DNA of 64,000 nucleotides, taken from NCBI GenBank assembly GCA_963813725.1, contig CAWFAI010000006.1:62001-126000 (forward strand), written 5' to 3'. Under the pieces are notes generated by a model that was not told the origin of the DNA, did no database searches, and saw only the letters and a program-made list of their open reading frames with translations. Below are positions 8,308 through 17,235 of the stretch, one piece after another. Origin of the DNA: VGBV01 sp963813725. Its GTDB lineage: Bacteria > Actinomycetota > Thermoleophilia > Solirubrobacterales > 70-9. Positions within the stretch are counted from its first letter, which is position 1; each line of letters starts with the position of its first letter. The position numbers were made by a program, and so were the translations under genes.

Positions 8308-9273
8308 CTACCGGCTGACGGCGCCGGACTCCTCCAGCGCCATCTCGGCGGCCCCGATCATCCCTGCGTCGTTGCCCATCTGGGCCTGGACCACCGGCGT
8401 CTCGTTCATCGGGGGGAGCGCGCGCTTGCGCAGCTCCTCGCGGGCGGGCTCGAGCAGCAGGTCGCCCGCGACGATCACGCCCCCGCCGATCACAAGCACG
8501 TCGGGGTTGAAGATGTTGGCCAGGCTGGAGAGCCCGACGCCGAGGCGCATGCCGACGAGCTCCATCACCTCGCGGGCCGCCTGGTCGCCGGCGATCGCGG
8601 CATCGGTCACCGTCTTCCCGGTCACCGCCCCCTCCCGCGCCAGCGCCAGCCCCAGGGCGGACTCCGGGTGGCTGCCGGCCTTGGCGGTCCCTTCGCGGGC
8701 CAGCGCCGTGCCCGAGGCGAGGGCCTCGATGCAACCGTGGTTCGGGCAGGTGCCCTGGCAGGGCGGGCCGTTCAGGTCGATCACCATGTGCCCTGGCTCC
8801 GAGGCGGCACCGATCGAGCCGCGGTAGAGCTCGCCGTCGATGATCACACCGCCGCCGATTCCGGTGCCGATCGTCAGCATCACCGCATTGGTCGCTCCCC
8901 TGGCCGCCCCGAAGCGGTGCTCCGCGAGCGCCGCGACGTTGGCGTCGTTGTCGATGAAGACGGGGAAGCCGGTCCGCTCGGAGACGATGTCGCGGATCGG
9001 CACGTCGGTGATCTCGAGGTTGACCGCGTTGATCGCCACGCCGCGCTCGCGATCGATCGTGCAGGGGATGCCCAGCCCGACCGCGACGGCGTCGGGGCAC
9101 TTCTCGCGCGCTTCGGTGATCTCCTCCACGATCGTCGCCAGGACCTCGTCCTCGGTGGCGCCCGTGGTCTTCTCGCGGCTCTCGTGATGGACCTTCTGGC
9201 CGGCGTCGACAACCCCCGTCAGCAGCTTGGTGCCGCCCAGATCGAGGCCGACTGCCTGCGGCGCGCTCACCAT
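8308..9273 (-). CDS. ROK-family glucokinase
   Basis: A 321-residue sugar kinase of the ROK family. The phosphate loop LDLGGTKLLTGVV (residues 10-22), the catalytic FIDNDANVAALAE, TIGTGIGGGVI and SEPGHMVID, and the zinc motif CQGTCPNHGC are all present and in order. ROK kinases of this type phosphorylate glucose using ATP or polyphosphate; glucokinase is the most likely activity. There is no N-terminal helix-turn-helix, so it is an enzyme and not a ROK repressor. It is divergent from the LCP gene with a 46-base intergenic region. Confidence 0.9.
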   Translation of the reverse strand: MVSAPQAVGLDLGGTKLLTGVVDAGQKVHHESREKTTGATEDEVLATIVEEITEAREKCPDAVAVGLGIPCTIDRERGVAINAVNLEITDVPIRDIVSERTGFPVFIDNDANVAALAEHRFGAARGATNAVMLTIGTGIGGGVIIDGELYRGSIGAASEPGHMVIDLNGPPCQGTCPNHGCIEALASGTALAREGTAKAGSHPESALGLALAREGAVTGKTVTDAAIAGDQAAREVMELVGMRLGVGLSSLANIFNPDVLVIGGGVIVAGDLLLEPAREELRKRALPPMNETPVVQAQMGNDAGMIGAAEMALEESGAVSR

Positions 9274-9319
9274 TCCCGTCGGTCCCTCGTCGTCTGCATG
9301 CGCTAACTATTGATATCCG

Positions 9320-10786
9320 ATGTCCTCCGAGGGAGACGATCGGCCGCCCGAGCGGCCAGGGGATTCTGACGGCCAGGAGCCGGAATCGCCCGACCAGGAC
9401 GCGCCCGAGGCCGAGGGCCCGGACGAGGACGCACCCGGTGGGGAAGAGGCCGAGGGCGAGGGGCCCGAGGACGAGGCGGAGGGCGAGGGGCCCGAGGACG
9501 AGGCGGAGGGCGAGGGGCCCGAGGACGAGGCGGAGGGCGAGGGACCCGAGGACGAGGCGGAGGCCGAGGACGAGGCTCCCGCGTACACCGTCTACGGGAA
9601 GGGGGGCGAGGAGCGTCGCCAGGTGGCGCCCAAGCGCGAGGAGGAGGCCGACGCCGCGGCCAAGGGCGGCGAGAAGCCCGACTACAAGGTCTACAAGTCG
9701 CGCCCGGGCCTGCGCGACCGCTTCCGCAAGCCCGACCTGGCGGGCCTGCGCCAGCAGCGCCGGGGCGGTGGCCTGCGCGATCGCCTCTCGGGCGGCGAGG
9801 GCGGCGGGCGCCGATGGCTGCGCTGGATCCTGATCGGGATCTGCGGCTGGATCCTGCTCAGCTTCCTCGCGTTCGCGGTCTCGGCCCAGATCCAGAAGGG
9901 CAAGCTCGACGACTCCGCCAAGGAGGCGCTGCAGGGCGGTCCCGACCTGCTCGCCGGCCAGAACATCCTGATCCTGGGTGGGGACCGTCGCGGCGAGCGG
10001 CAGAGCAACGCCTCGGGCACCGAGGGGCAGGGGCCGCCGCGCGCGGACACGATCATGGTCCTGCACGCCTCCCTGACCTCTTTCCGCAAGCTCTCGATTC
10101 CCCGCGACACCTACGCCTCGATCCCGGACTGCGGCGCTCAGAAGATCAACGCGTCACTGGCCTGCAACACGAACAGCCCCGACGGCAACCCCGCCTCGAC
10201 GATCAGGACGGTCGAGGACTTCCTGGGGATCCCGATCCACCACATCGTGATCATCGACTTCGACGGCTTCTCGGACTTCATCAACACCCTGGGCGGGATC
10301 ACGGTCGACCTGAAGGGCCCGGTCTGCGGCGACGTCGACGGCGGCAAGAGCCAGGGCGGCGTCTCGATCAAGCTGAAGCCGGGCGAGCGCACGCTCGAGG
10401 GCGACAAGGCCCTCGCCCTGGCCCGCATCCGCAAGAACGAGTGCGACCCCTCCGAGGACGACACGGACCGCGCCGCCCGCCAGCAGGTGATCCTGAACGG
10501 CATCAAGGGCCGGCTGACCGACCCGCTCCGCGTTCCCTACAACTTCATCAAGGGCCCGTGGATCGGGTGGAACGCGCCCAAGGCCTTCATCAGCGACATG
10601 GGGGGCTTCACCCTCCCCCAGCTCGCCATCGCAGCGATATTCGGCGGCAGCGGCGAGACCAACGTGCTGAAGCCGACCGGCTTGGGCCCAGGCGGCAGCC
10701 TCTTCGTGGGCCAGGGCGAGTGCCGCCGCGCGGTCGAGAAGCTGATCGGCGGCGAGCCCCCCGACGAGCCGGCCTGCTCCCCCTGA
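9320..10786 (+). CDS. LytR-CpsA-Psr (LCP) family protein with acidic repeat N-terminus
   Basis: A 488-residue membrane-anchored protein. Residues 1-95 form a cytoplasmic, highly acidic tail with four copies of a nine-residue repeat (AEGEGPEDE). A basic juxtamembrane segment follows, then one membrane helix near 170-193 (WILIGICGWILLSFLAFAV) and an extracellular LCP domain at about 210-400 with RADTIMVLH, SIPRDTYASI, KINAS and DFDGF. LCP enzymes transfer undecaprenyl-linked polymers such as arabinogalactan or teichoic acid to peptidoglycan. An AT-rich patch (TATTGATAT) lies just before the ATG. The gene abuts fmdB tail to tail with no spacer. Confidence 0.9.
   Translation: MSSEGDDRPPERPGDSDGQEPESPDQDAPEAEGPDEDAPGGEEAEGEGPEDEAEGEGPEDEAEGEGPEDEAEGEGPEDEAEAEDEAPAYTVYGKGGEERRQVAPKREEEADAAAKGGEKPDYKVYKSRPGLRDRFRKPDLAGLRQQRRGGGLRDRLSGGEGGGRRWLRWILIGICGWILLSFLAFAVSAQIQKGKLDDSAKEALQGGPDLLAGQNILILGGDRRGERQSNASGTEGQGPPRADTIMVLHASLTSFRKLSIPRDTYASIPDCGAQKINASLACNTNSPDGNPASTIRTVEDFLGIPIHHIVIIDFDGFSDFINTLGGITVDLKGPVCGDVDGGKSQGGVSIKLKPGERTLEGDKALALARIRKNECDPSEDDTDRAARQQVILNGIKGRLTDPLRVPYNFIKGPWIGWNAPKAFISDMGGFTLPQLAIAAIFGGSGETNVLKPTGLGPGGSLFVGQGECRRAVEKLIGGEPPDEPACSP
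9449..9556 (+). repeat. Four tandem 27-bp repeats within the LCP gene
   Basis: Four near-identical 27-base units encode AEGEGPEDE four times; differences are confined to single bases. Because the unit is a multiple of three, copy number can change without breaking the frame. Confidence 0.85.
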
Positions 10787-11161
10787 TCAGCTGTCGGACG
10801 CCGCTTTCGTGGCCGAACTCGAGTCGGAGCCGGACGAGTCGGATTTCTTGGCGCTCGAGCCGGAGTCGGAATCCGAGCTCGAGCCGGAATCGGAATCCGA
10901 GCTCGAGCCGGAGTCTGAGCTCGAATCCGACTTGCCCTCCGACGACCCGCTCTCCCCGCCTTCTCCAGCCTTTCCGCCCTTGCCCTTCCCCTTGTAGTCG
11001 GTGTTGTAGAACCCGGACCCCTTGAAGTGGACGGCGACCGGGTGAAAGACGCGCTCGACCGGCGCCCCGCACTCCTCGCAGGCGGTGACGGGATCGTCGG
11101 TCATGCCCTGGATGACCTCGAACAGATGCCCGCGCTCGCAGCGGTATTCGTAGATCGGCAT
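10787..11161 (-). CDS. FmdB-family zinc-ribbon protein with Ser/Asp repeat tail
   Basis: A 124-residue protein. Residues 1-45 are the FmdB/CxxC_CXXC_SSSS zinc ribbon: MPIYEYRCERGH, then CEECGAPVERVF. A conserved VHFKGSGFYNTDYK segment follows, which is the second half of the family signature. The rest is a low-complexity tail of Ser, Asp and Gly (SDSDSGSS repeats). FmdB proteins were named from a formamidase regulon but their role remains unclear. Its stop directly abuts the stop of the convergent LCP gene. Confidence 0.88.
   Translation of the reverse strand: MPIYEYRCERGHLFEVIQGMTDDPVTACEECGAPVERVFHPVAVHFKGSGFYNTDYKGKGKGGKAGEGGESGSSEGKSDSSSDSGSSSDSDSGSSSDSDSGSSAKKSDSSGSDSSSATKAASDS
10857..10922. 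repeat. 24-bp tandem repeat encoding the FmdB Ser/Asp tail
   Basis: Two 24-base units differing at one base, plus a diverged partial third copy. On the minus strand they encode the repeated Ser/Asp/Gly octapeptide of the FmdB tail. Confidence 0.7.
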
Positions 11162-11214
11162 CGCTAGGCCCGGGCCGCGCCCGGGCGGTCTCCCGCGGAC
11201 ATCGATTGATTATC

Positions 11215-14200
11215 TCAGGTGCGCTTGGCCGTCTTGGCGCGCTTGCGGATTACCTTGAAGAAGTGCGAGGCCGGCGTCGGATCGACGTTTCCGGCCAGAT
11301 CCTGCGCCGCCACCGAGAACAGGTGCTTCCCGCGCTTCAGCTTGGTCAGCACATGGGGCGAGCCGCAGGGCTCCCAGGCGCGTCCGTCCAGCTTGCAGCG
11401 GTAGCCCGGGACGGGCTCCGCGGCCGAGAACTCGAAGCCGGCGGTGCCGCCCGACCGTGGCGCCGGGCGACTCAGCTTCTTCGGGCGGAACGGGATTCGT
11501 GCCGGCGGGGTATCCGTCAACAGCGTCTGCGGAGGGGTCGAGTCCTCCCGGTAGCTGATCGAGTTGGAGCACGACGACGCGTTGACGCCATCGGTGGATC
11601 GAGCGCTGAGGCTGGTGGTCGTGTCGTCACCGACCGCGACGCTCACGCCCGGGCTCTCCAGCGCGGCCGGAGTCCCCGTGGCCGCGACCGGCCCGCTGCA
11701 GTCCGCGCTGACGTAGAGCTCGACGCTGTCGGCGTCCCCGACCCGGTTCCCGAGGACGAGGGGCGCGTTGTGGTTGGCCGGTGACTGGGGGGAGGTGGCC
11801 GTCAATACCGGGATGTCGGGCGCAGTCGAGTCCTCGGTGTAGGCGAACGGAGCCGAGCAGGGGGACGCATTTCCGGCCGCGTCGGCGGACCTCGCGGAGA
11901 TCTGGGTCGTCGCATCCGATGGAACCGAGACGGTGATTCCGGGGGAGGTGAAGGAGGCGATCGAACCGCTGTTCGCGGCGGTGCCGGTGCAACCGGCGGC
12001 TGCGTAGAGATGGACGACGGCGGCGTCTCCTCCCGCGCTGCCCTTCACCGCGGGGGTGTCGTCGTCGGCCGGCGAGTCGGGGTCGGTGTCGGTGATCTGC
12101 GGGGCGGGCGGCGGGGTGACGTCGTTGAAGGTGGCGGTCAGCGTCCTGTCCTCGTCGACGGTGATGTTGTGGGCGGCGGCGCCGCCGTCGGACCAGGATC
12201 CGAAGTTGTAGGTCTGACCCCCGAGGCTCTGCCCTCCGGACGCGCTCACCGAGTTCTCAGAGCCGTCGATGACCGTGCGCGTGAACGGTGCCGTGGCGGT
12301 CTCGGAGTTGAAACCGAGCTGCAGCCCGCTCGGGGTCGAGGCGAGGGTGAGGTTGACCGTGCGCGGGTTGATGGTGACCTCTTCGCTGTCGGTGAGGCCG
12401 CCCTGGTCGGTGACGGTGAGCCGGATCGTCAGCGTCGAGGGGTACTCGTGGTCCGGGGCCGAGAAGAACCCGTTGGTCTTGTCGGCGATCAGCTCGGCGA
12501 CGTGGTCGTGGCAGTTGCTGGGGCAGTGGTTGATGATCACCTGCCAGTCGAAGGCGGTCGCCGGCAGGGTCTGCTGCGCGTCCGTCGCGCTGCCCGAGAA
12601 GCCGACCTCGTCGTCCACCGCCCAGGTGGTGGGCCCGGTCGGCGCGTCGATCTGCGCGACGGGCGGCGTGTTGTTGGCCTGGATCGAGACCGACTCGGTG
12701 TCCGAGGCCCCGTCGGGATCGCTGACCCGGACCCTCGCCACGTGCGTACCGGCTGCGTAGGTCCAGTTGAGGGTCGAACCGCTGCCGTCGTCGAAGGCCC
12801 CGTCGTTGTCCGCGTCCCAGGCGAAGCTGAGGGTGCCGAAGGCGTCGTCGGGGTCGCTCGAGCCCGCCGCGCTCAGCGCCACGTTGAGGGGCGCCGGCCC
12901 GTTCTGGGGTGTCGCCGTCAGCGCCGCGACCGGCGGCTGGTTGCCGGCGGTGTAGACGATCCGGCGCACCTGGCCGCCGTCGTAGTTGACGTAGAAGAGC
13001 TCCCCGCTGGGGCTGACCTCGATGTCCACCGGATTCGCCGCACCCGGATTGAAGGCCTGCAGCTGTGCCACGTCCGGGAGTCCACCCGCTCCGGCACGTA
13101 TTACCCACATGCAATCGCGGCTGTAGTCGGCGAAGAAGAGAGCCCCGTTGTAGGAGTTGGGGAAGCCCCCGGTCTCGTAGAAGTCGATGCCGCCCACCGA
13201 AGAGCTGCCGGACGGGCAGCTCTCGCCGCTGACCACCTTGGCCGAGTGGCTGTAGGAGAAGTAGGGTCGGACGACGTTGGGCTCGCCCGGCGCGTAGAGG
13301 GTTTCGCAGAGGTTCAGGTTCGCCCCGTCGTATCCGCTCTGCCTCGCCGATCCGACATTGCTCCCCTCATAACACGGCCAGCCGAAGTTCTCGACCCCGC
13401 CGAGGGGATCGGGGGTCCGGTTCAGCTCCTCCCACGTGCCCCAGCCGGTCTCGCCGGTCCAGGGCTCGCTGGTACCGGGCCGAATTGCGAGCTTGAAGGG
13501 GTTGCGCAGGCCGTAGGAAACGATGCGCTGGCGGTTGGCGTCGCCGCTGCCGAAAAACGGGTTGTCGGGAAGGGCCGCGCCGGTGTCGGGGTTGACGCGC
13601 AGCACCGTCCCGTCGAGGCTCGTGGGGTCGCCCGCGGTGCGCACGTCCTGGCTGCGCAGCGCGCCGCCCTCGGCGGTGGGCGGAGTCAGGATTGCGCCGA
13701 CGCCACCGGGGGGATCCCCGCAGGGGTTCACGGGGTTCCCGTCCTGCCCCCAGTCGGCGAAGTTGAAGCTGGCGCCGTCGCCGCCGCTGACGTAGAGGGC
13801 ACCGTCGGCCCCGAAGCCGAGGTCGCCGGTCGAGTGGCTCGGGTACTGCTGGCACCAGTCGGTGATCAGGGGGGTGGTGGCCGTGGCGGTGTTGCCTGTG
13901 GCGGTGAGGCGGGCGAGGCGGCCGGTGACGACGCAGCCGTCCCCGGTCGCGCCTGGCGGGCTGGGACAGGGGTCGCCGGTGACGTTGGGGGCTCCCCAGC
14001 GCGGCGCCGCGCCGCCCGGCTCGGCGTCGCGGGTGTAGAGCACGTACACGTAGGGGTCGGCCGGGAACTGGGGATCGAGCACCATCCCCAGCAGGCCCCG
14101 GTCCCAGAAGTTATGGACCTCGGTCCGCAGGTCGGCGAAGGTCGTAGGCGTGCTGTCCCCGAGGCCGTCGAAGACCTTGATCAGGCCGCTCTTCTCGCCG

Positions 14201-14397
14201 ACGAAGTAGCGGCCGTCGGGCGAGAACGCGACCGCCGTCGGGAACTCGAGCCCGCTGAAGGCGGTCGTCTCCTGGAAGCCGGCGGGGGGCGCAGCCTGGG
14301 CACGACCCGGGAGCGCCCAGAGGCAGAGCAGCGCTACCGCTGCCAGCAGCGTGCCCGCTGTGCGCCCTGCGCGAAGGCTTCCTTCCCCGTCCATCAT
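11215..14397 (-). CDS. Secreted glucose/sorbosone dehydrogenase-like protein with PKD and Ig-like domains
   Basis: From the ATG at 14397 this is about 1060 residues, beginning with a signal peptide (hydrophobic LLAAVALLCLWAL, cleavage near AQAA). Residues about 40-500 are a six-bladed beta-propeller of the PQQ-dependent glucose/sorbosone dehydrogenase type (FPTAVAFSPDGRYFVGEKSG, GLRNPFKLAIRPG, NFGWPCYEG). Two PKD-like domains follow (PVAALTATPQNGPAPLNVAL; PVAQIDAPTGPTTW), then two copies of a bacterial Ig-like repeat containing paired cysteines. The lysine-rich end suggests wall or surface retention. A longer frame reaches 14544, but that would run into glyS and lacks a better signal peptide. 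Substrate unknown; probably oxidises extracellular sugars. Confidence 0.82.
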   Translation of the reverse strand: MMDGEGSLRAGRTAGTLLAAVALLCLWALPGRAQAAPPAGFQETTAFSGLEFPTAVAFSPDGRYFVGEKSGLIKVFDGLGDSTPTTFADLRTEVHNFWDRGLLGMVLDPQFPADPYVYVLYTRDAEPGGAAPRWGAPNVTGDPCPSPPGATGDGCVVTGRLARLTATGNTATATTPLITDWCQQYPSHSTGDLGFGADGALYVSGGDGASFNFADWGQDGNPVNPCGDPPGGVGAILTPPTAEGGALRSQDVRTAGDPTSLDGTVLRVNPDTGAALPDNPFFGSGDANRQRIVSYGLRNPFKLAIRPGTSEPWTGETGWGTWEELNRTPDPLGGVENFGWPCYEGSNVGSARQSGYDGANLNLCETLYAPGEPNVVRPYFSYSHSAKVVSGESCPSGSSSVGGIDFYETGGFPNSYNGALFFADYSRDCMWVIRAGAGGLPDVAQLQAFNPGAANPVDIEVSPSGELFYVNYDGGQVRRIVYTAGNQPPVAALTATPQNGPAPLNVALSAAGSSDPDDAFGTLSFAWDADNDGAFDDGSGSTLNWTYAAGTHVARVRVSDPDGASDTESVSIQANNTPPVAQIDAPTGPTTWAVDDEVGFSGSATDAQQTLPATAFDWQVIINHCPSNCHDHVAELIADKTNGFFSAPDHEYPSTLTIRLTVTDQGGLTDSEEVTINPRTVNLTLASTPSGLQLGFNSETATAPFTRTVIDGSENSVSASGGQSLGGQTYNFGSWSDGGAAAHNITVDEDRTLTATFNDVTPPPAPQITDTDPDSPADDDTPAVKGSAGGDAAVVHLYAAAGCTGTAANSGSIASFTSPGITVSVPSDATTQISARSADAAGNASPCSAPFAYTEDSTAPDIPVLTATSPQSPANHNAPLVLGNRVGDADSVELYVSADCSGPVAATGTPAALESPGVSVAVGDDTTTSLSARSTDGVNASSCSNSISYREDSTPPQTLLTDTPPARIPFRPKKLSRPAPRSGGTAGFEFSAAEPVPGYRCKLDGRAWEPCGSPHVLTKLKRGKHLFSVAAQDLAGNVDPTPASHFFKVIRKRAKTAKRT

Positions 14398-14545
14398 TGA
14401 CTTGTAGCCGTTGCTTGTGACCGCGTCATTAGTACAAGTGGCTAGATCACGATTCATACCTAAAGTTGCGCGACCTGGGCCGCAAGTACTTGTTGCGAAA
14501 GTCGCGCCAGGTCTGCCGCGGGCGCCGCGGCGTCCGCCGGGCAAC

Positions 14546-14551
14546 TAGCCT
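14546..14551 (+). promoter_or_regulatory. Leaderless -10 hexamer TAGCCT before glyS
   Basis: TAGCCT, seven bases before the ATG at 14559. It supports that ATG over the in-frame upstream start at 14466. Confidence 0.5.
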
Positions 14552-14558
14552 GCCCCGC

Positions 14559-15920
14559 ATGGCGGAGGTCACCCTCGAGAAGGTCGTGGCGCTGTGCAAG
14601 CGCCGCGGCTTCATCTTCCAGTCCTCGGAGATCTACGGCGGCCTGGGCTCGACCTACGACTACGGCCACTACGGGGTGCTGCTGAAGAACAACGTCAAGG
14701 CCGAGTGGTGGCGCGCCGTGATCCAGGAGCGCGATGACATGGTCGCGCTGGACGCCGCGATCCTGATGCATCCGAGGACCTGGGAGGCATCCGGGCACCT
14801 GGAAGGCTTCACCGACCCGCTGGTGCAGTGCCTGGGCGAGTGCAAGAAGCGCTGGCGCGAGGACCATGTGCGGGAGGAGCAGCTGGGGGCCGAGGACGCC
14901 GAGGGCGAGATCCGCTGCCCCGAGTGCGGCGGCGAGCTGTCGCAGCCGATGAGCTTCAACCTCATGTTCGAGACGCACATGGGGCCGACGCGCGAGTCCG
15001 GTTCCGAGGTCTACCTGCGCCCCGAGACCGCGCAGGGCATCTTCGTCAACTTCAAGAACGTCCTCCAGTTCGCCCGCAAGAAGCCGCCGTTCGGGATCGC
15101 CCAGATCGGCAAGGCCTTCCGCAACGAGATCACGCCCGGCAACTTCATCTTCCGCACCCGCGAGTTCGAGCAGATGGAGATCGAGTTCTTCGTGCCGCCC
15201 GACGAGGCGCCCAGGTGGCACAAGGAATGGATGGACGAGCGCATGCGCTGGTACACCGACCTCGGCATCCGCCCCGACCACCTGCAGCTGCGCGAGCACG
15301 GCCCCGACGAGCTCAGCCACTACTCCAGCGCCACCTCGGACATCGAGTACCTGTTCCCGATGGGCTTCAGCGAGCTGGAGGGGATCGCCAACCGGGGCGA
15401 CTTCGACCTCCGCCAGCACGCTGAGTTCAGCGGCGAGAAGCTGGAGTACGTGGACTCCGGCAGCGGGGACCGCTACGTCCCCCACGTGATCGAGCCCTCG
15501 GCCGGCGCCGACCGCGCCACGCTCGCGTTCATGGTCGACGCCTACGACGAGGAGGAGGTCGAGGGCCGCGAGCGCGTCCTACTGCGGCTGCACCCCCGCC
15601 TGGCGCCGGTCAAGGTCGCGGTGCTGCCCCTGGTCAACAAGGACGGGCAGCCCGAGAAGGCGCGCGAGATTTACATGAATCTGCGAGGGATCATGCCGGC
15701 GGAGTTCGACAGCGGCGGGTCGATCGGCAAGCGCTACCGCCGCCAGGACGAGATCGGCACCCCCTGGGGCGTCACCGTCGACCACCAGACGATGGAGGAC
15801 GACACCGTCACCCTGCGCGACCGCGACAGCCTCGACCAGTCCCGGATCGCGATCTCCGATCTCGGCGGGGAGCTGGAGCGCCGGCTGGACGAACCCTGGG
15901 CCAGCCCGAAGCTGGGTTAG
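14559..15920 (+). CDS. glyS: Glycyl-tRNA synthetase (alpha2 type)
   Basis: Class II synthetase charging tRNA-Gly, of the homodimeric type shared by Gram-positives, archaea and eukaryotes. Class II motif 1 region (IYGGLGSTYDYGHYGVLLKNN), motif 2 (RNEITPGNFIFRTREFEQMEIEFF) split across its two halves, and motif 3 (EPSAGADRATLAF) are visible, followed by the anticodon-binding domain (APVKVAVLPLV). A zinc-like CPEC pair sits near residue 125. I chose the ATG at 14559 because conserved sequence begins at once (MAEVTLEKVVALCKRRGF). The stop interlocks with the stop of the convergent cupin gene. Confidence 0.95.
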   Translation: MAEVTLEKVVALCKRRGFIFQSSEIYGGLGSTYDYGHYGVLLKNNVKAEWWRAVIQERDDMVALDAAILMHPRTWEASGHLEGFTDPLVQCLGECKKRWREDHVREEQLGAEDAEGEIRCPECGGELSQPMSFNLMFETHMGPTRESGSEVYLRPETAQGIFVNFKNVLQFARKKPPFGIAQIGKAFRNEITPGNFIFRTREFEQMEIEFFVPPDEAPRWHKEWMDERMRWYTDLGIRPDHLQLREHGPDELSHYSSATSDIEYLFPMGFSELEGIANRGDFDLRQHAEFSGEKLEYVDSGSGDRYVPHVIEPSAGADRATLAFMVDAYDEEEVEGRERVLLRLHPRLAPVKVAVLPLVNKDGQPEKAREIYMNLRGIMPAEFDSGGSIGKRYRRQDEIGTPWGVTVDHQTMEDDTVTLRDRDSLDQSRIAISDLGGELERRLDEPWASPKLG

Positions 15921-16453
15921 TCATAGCTCGCGCGGTAGCCGCGCAGGCCGGCGATCCATGAGACCAGCGGCAGGCTCGCCTTCTGGAGGGCGACCGGGAT
16001 CCCCGAGCGGTAGGACTGCGCGTGGGTTGCGTCGGCTATCTGCAGGATCTGCAGCAGCGGCATCTGGTCCTGGTCGTCCACCGTGCCCTCGTGCAGGTGG
16101 TGCGCCCAGGCCGAGCCGAAGTCCTCGATGAAGTCGAGGTTGGGAGCGAAGATGCCGCGGACGATGACCTCGCCCCCGCCGGGGTTGTAGGGGTCGCGGT
16201 GCGCCGTGCCAAGCTCGAGGCGCACCCGGTCACCGGGGCTGAACTCGCGCTCATCCCCCTCGACCTCGACCGCGCCGCCTGCCCCCGAGACGCACTCCCA
16301 GGTCTGCACGAAGTCCTGGTGGAGGTGGGGATCGGCCCGGCCGGTGCCCGGCTTCATCAGGCGCTCGATCACGAGCTGCTCAGGCGACCGGCGGGTGATC
16401 TGGATCCAGCCGCCCGTCTTGGAGCTCACATAGCGTTTGCCGATCTGCAGCAT
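15917..16453 (-). CDS. Cupin-domain protein
   Basis: A 178-residue protein with a single cupin barrel: ADPHLHQDFVQTWECVSGAG gives the first motif histidines and acidic residue, FSPGDRVRLELGTAHRDPYNPG the second. Cupins of this size bind a metal or small ligand and act as isomerases, dioxygenases or sensors; the substrate cannot be told. The last ~50 residues are helical and contain VPVALQKASLPLVSWIAG-like hydrophobic sequence. Its promoter hexamer TAGGCT stands six bases before the ATG. Confidence 0.78.
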   Translation of the reverse strand: MLQIGKRYVSSKTGGWIQITRRSPEQLVIERLMKPGTGRADPHLHQDFVQTWECVSGAGGAVEVEGDEREFSPGDRVRLELGTAHRDPYNPGGGEVIVRGIFAPNLDFIEDFGSAWAHHLHEGTVDDQDQMPLLQILQIADATHAQSYRSGIPVALQKASLPLVSWIAGLRGYRASYD

Positions 16454-16459
16454 GGCGCG

Positions 16460-16465
16460 AGCCTA
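16460..16465 (-). promoter_or_regulatory. Leaderless -10 hexamer TAGGCT before the cupin gene
   Basis: TAGGCT, six bases before the ATG at 16453. Confidence 0.5.
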
Positions 16466-16501
16466 ACGCGGAGCCTTCGACCGATGCACCGGCGTTCCCC
16501 G

Positions 16502-17155
16502 CTAGGAACTCCAGCGCTTGCCCTGGCTGAGGCGGTCCTGGCCGACCCAGACGAAGTCCATCGCGACCTGGAGGATCCGCTCGCGCGGGACGTCGGGATG
16601 GAGCTCCCACCAGTCGGCCAGGGACTGCATTGCGCCGACGAGCTGCTGGGCGACCATCTGCAGCATCTCCTCGCGCTCGGGGGCGTCGGGGAAGGCCTCC
16701 TCGGCGTCCTCGCTCATCAGCGCGGCGACCGCGGCGGCGACGCCGTCGCGGAGCTCGGCCAGCGAGGCCGCGACGTCGGGGTCGCCGGCGTTGCGGAAGA
16801 TCACGCGCCAGCCCCCGCGGCGGTCCTGGACGAAGTCGAGAAAGGCGTTCAGCCCTGCCAGCAGGCGGGGCTCACCCGGCTCGGCGGCCGAGACGGCGGC
16901 GCCGATGCGGCCGACGAGGTCGGCGGTGTGCATCTCGAGCATCGCCTGGTAGAGCTCGCGCTTGGAGTCGAAGTGCTCGTACAGCAGCGCCTTGGAGACG
17001 CCGGCGCGCTCGGCGACGGAGTCGAGGGAGACCTCGTGGTAGGCGCCCTCGGCGAAGGCGAGTCGGGCCGCGGCGAGGATCGCCGTGCGGCGGTCGGCCG
17101 CCGTCATGCGCGGCTTCGGAGCCCCCTTCCGTGCCTGTTGTGTGGCCTGTGTCAC
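16502..17155 (-). CDS. TetR-family repressor divergent from the R2lox-SCP2 gene
   Basis: A 217-residue regulator starting with GTG at 17155. The N-terminal helix-turn-helix is typical (ILAAARLAFAEGAYHEVSLD, then ERAGVSKALLYEHFDSKREL at about 48-67). The C-terminal ligand domain is all-helical. It faces the R2lox-SCP2 gene across 80 bases that contain a clear inverted repeat, so it probably represses itself and that gene and responds to a lipid-like ligand. The ligand is inference from the partner gene only. Confidence 0.9.
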   Translation of the reverse strand: MTQATQQARKGAPKPRMTAADRRTAILAAARLAFAEGAYHEVSLDSVAERAGVSKALLYEHFDSKRELYQAMLEMHTADLVGRIGAAVSAAEPGEPRLLAGLNAFLDFVQDRRGGWRVIFRNAGDPDVAASLAELRDGVAAAVAALMSEDAEEAFPDAPEREEMLQMVAQQLVGAMQSLADWWELHPDVPRERILQVAMDFVWVGQDRLSQGKRWSS

Positions 17156-17170
17156 AGATCGAACCTTCCT

Positions 17171-17190
17171 AACTGACGCGTCAGTCAGTT
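17171..17190. promoter_or_regulatory. Inverted repeat, probable TetR operator
   Basis: AACTGAC-N6-GTCAGTT, a 7+7 inverted repeat, with a perfect 14-base palindrome (ACTGACGCGTCAGT) at 17172-17185 nested inside. It sits midway between the divergent TetR and R2lox-SCP2 genes, where a TetR dimer would be expected to bind. Confidence 0.75.
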
Positions 17191-17235
17191 ATCTTACGGC
17201 CCGCGGCAAGCGGAACCGAGCGAAAGAGAGCGAGC

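Noticed and set aside
12010..14400. 796-codon plus-strand frame opposite the sugar dehydrogenase-like gene
   Set aside because: Antisense shadow; the minus strand carries a signal peptide and clear domains.
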